DNA of 6,137 nucleotides from Archaeoglobales archaeon (GTDB lineage: Archaea > Halobacteriota > Archaeoglobi > Archaeoglobales > Archaeoglobaceae), in contig QMZF01000069.1 in assembly GCA_003663055.1 (NCBI GenBank), positions 1 to 6,137 of the forward strand. Direction: 5' to 3'. Shown here piece by piece: positions 6,005-6,137 of the stretch. Positions within the stretch are counted from its first letter, which is position 1, and each line of letters begins with the position of its first letter. The notes beneath the pieces were generated by a model. The model was not told the origin of the DNA and searched no databases. It worked only from the letters and a program-made list of their open reading frames with translations. A program made the position numbers and the translations under genes.

Positions 6005-6137
6005 TCACTGCCTTACAATGCGGTAAACTGCAGGCAACTCCCTATACCTACCATTAAAGTCAAGACCGTACCCAACTACGAAGTAATCGGGAATTTCGAA
6101 GCCAACGTAGTCAACTTTTACGTTAACCATTCTTCTC
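6005..6137 (-). CDS. hpt: Hypoxanthine phosphoribosyltransferase, C-terminal end (partial)
   Basis: Only the last 43 residues are in the window; the 5' part lies beyond the right edge. They read [19 protein letters not shown], then [16 protein letters not shown] and a short tail [17 protein letters not shown] and VVGYGLD are the hallmark C-terminal segments of the bacterial/eukaryotic-type Hpt, which converts hypoxanthine (and often guanine) plus PRPP to IMP or GMP in purine salvage. The Val-Asp-Tyr-Val-Gly-Phe region contacts the purine base in this family. The tail after RELP is a few residues longer and different from the usual PYIGVL-type ending. The stop TGA (6007-6005) overlaps a GTG in frame with the following ATPase gene, suggesting co-transcription. 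Confidence 0.9.
   Translation of the reverse strand, partial: RRMVNVKVDYVGFEIPDYFVVGYGLDFNGRYRELPAVYRIVRQ

Noticed and set aside
1..6137. CRISPR array or insertion sequence
   Set aside because: No regularly spaced direct repeats, terminal inverted repeats or transposase motifs were seen on either strand.

Overview
The window looks archaeal, most like a moderately thermophilic or hyperthermophilic euryarchaeon of the Archaeoglobales type. The evidence is a single DRG-type GTPase with a TGS domain, an archaeal-type serine hydroxymethyltransferase, a COG1340-like archaeal coiled-coil protein, and BRE/TATA-like promoters, several of them placed for leaderless transcripts. The taxonomic assignment is inference from protein style only.

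Layout. A cysteine-containing unknown protein runs off the left edge (1-467, minus). It is divergent from the DRG GTPase gene (559-1620, plus) across a 91-bp region holding a perfect 16-bp palindrome. The DRG gene converges on a small cysteine-rich gene (1654-1887, minus) over a 41-bp stretch made only of A and T. Then, all on the minus strand and read from right to left, come the end of a hypoxanthine phosphoribosyltransferase gene (6005-6137), an SMC/RecF-like ATPase gene (4903-5972), a PIN-domain nuclease gene (4370-4893), glyA (3004-4305) and the coiled-coil gene (2077-2937).

The notable part is 4370-5972. The ATPase and PIN genes form a tight two-gene unit (9-bp gap), but neither is open along its length. 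Conserved sequence continues in a different frame three times: at an A7 run inside Walker A, probably at an A5 run about 140 bp further on, and inside the PIN gene. Removing one base at each of the first two sites and adding one base in the third gives single reading frames of about 355 and 174 codons. The neighbouring housekeeping genes are all intact, so the damage is confined to this accessory module. It is either a decaying ATPase/nuclease system (defence- or toxin-like by architecture), a cluster of sequencing errors, or less likely a system that uses slippage.

The housekeeping genes cover one-carbon/glycine metabolism (glyA), purine salvage (hpt) and translation-associated GTPase function (DRG). 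Nothing shows that they act as one pathway. glyA and the small cysteine-rich gene share an identical 13-bp BRE/TATA core, with a leaderless arrangement in the first and a Shine-Dalgarno leader in the second. No stretch over 300 bases lacks a gene once the frameshifted parts are counted.
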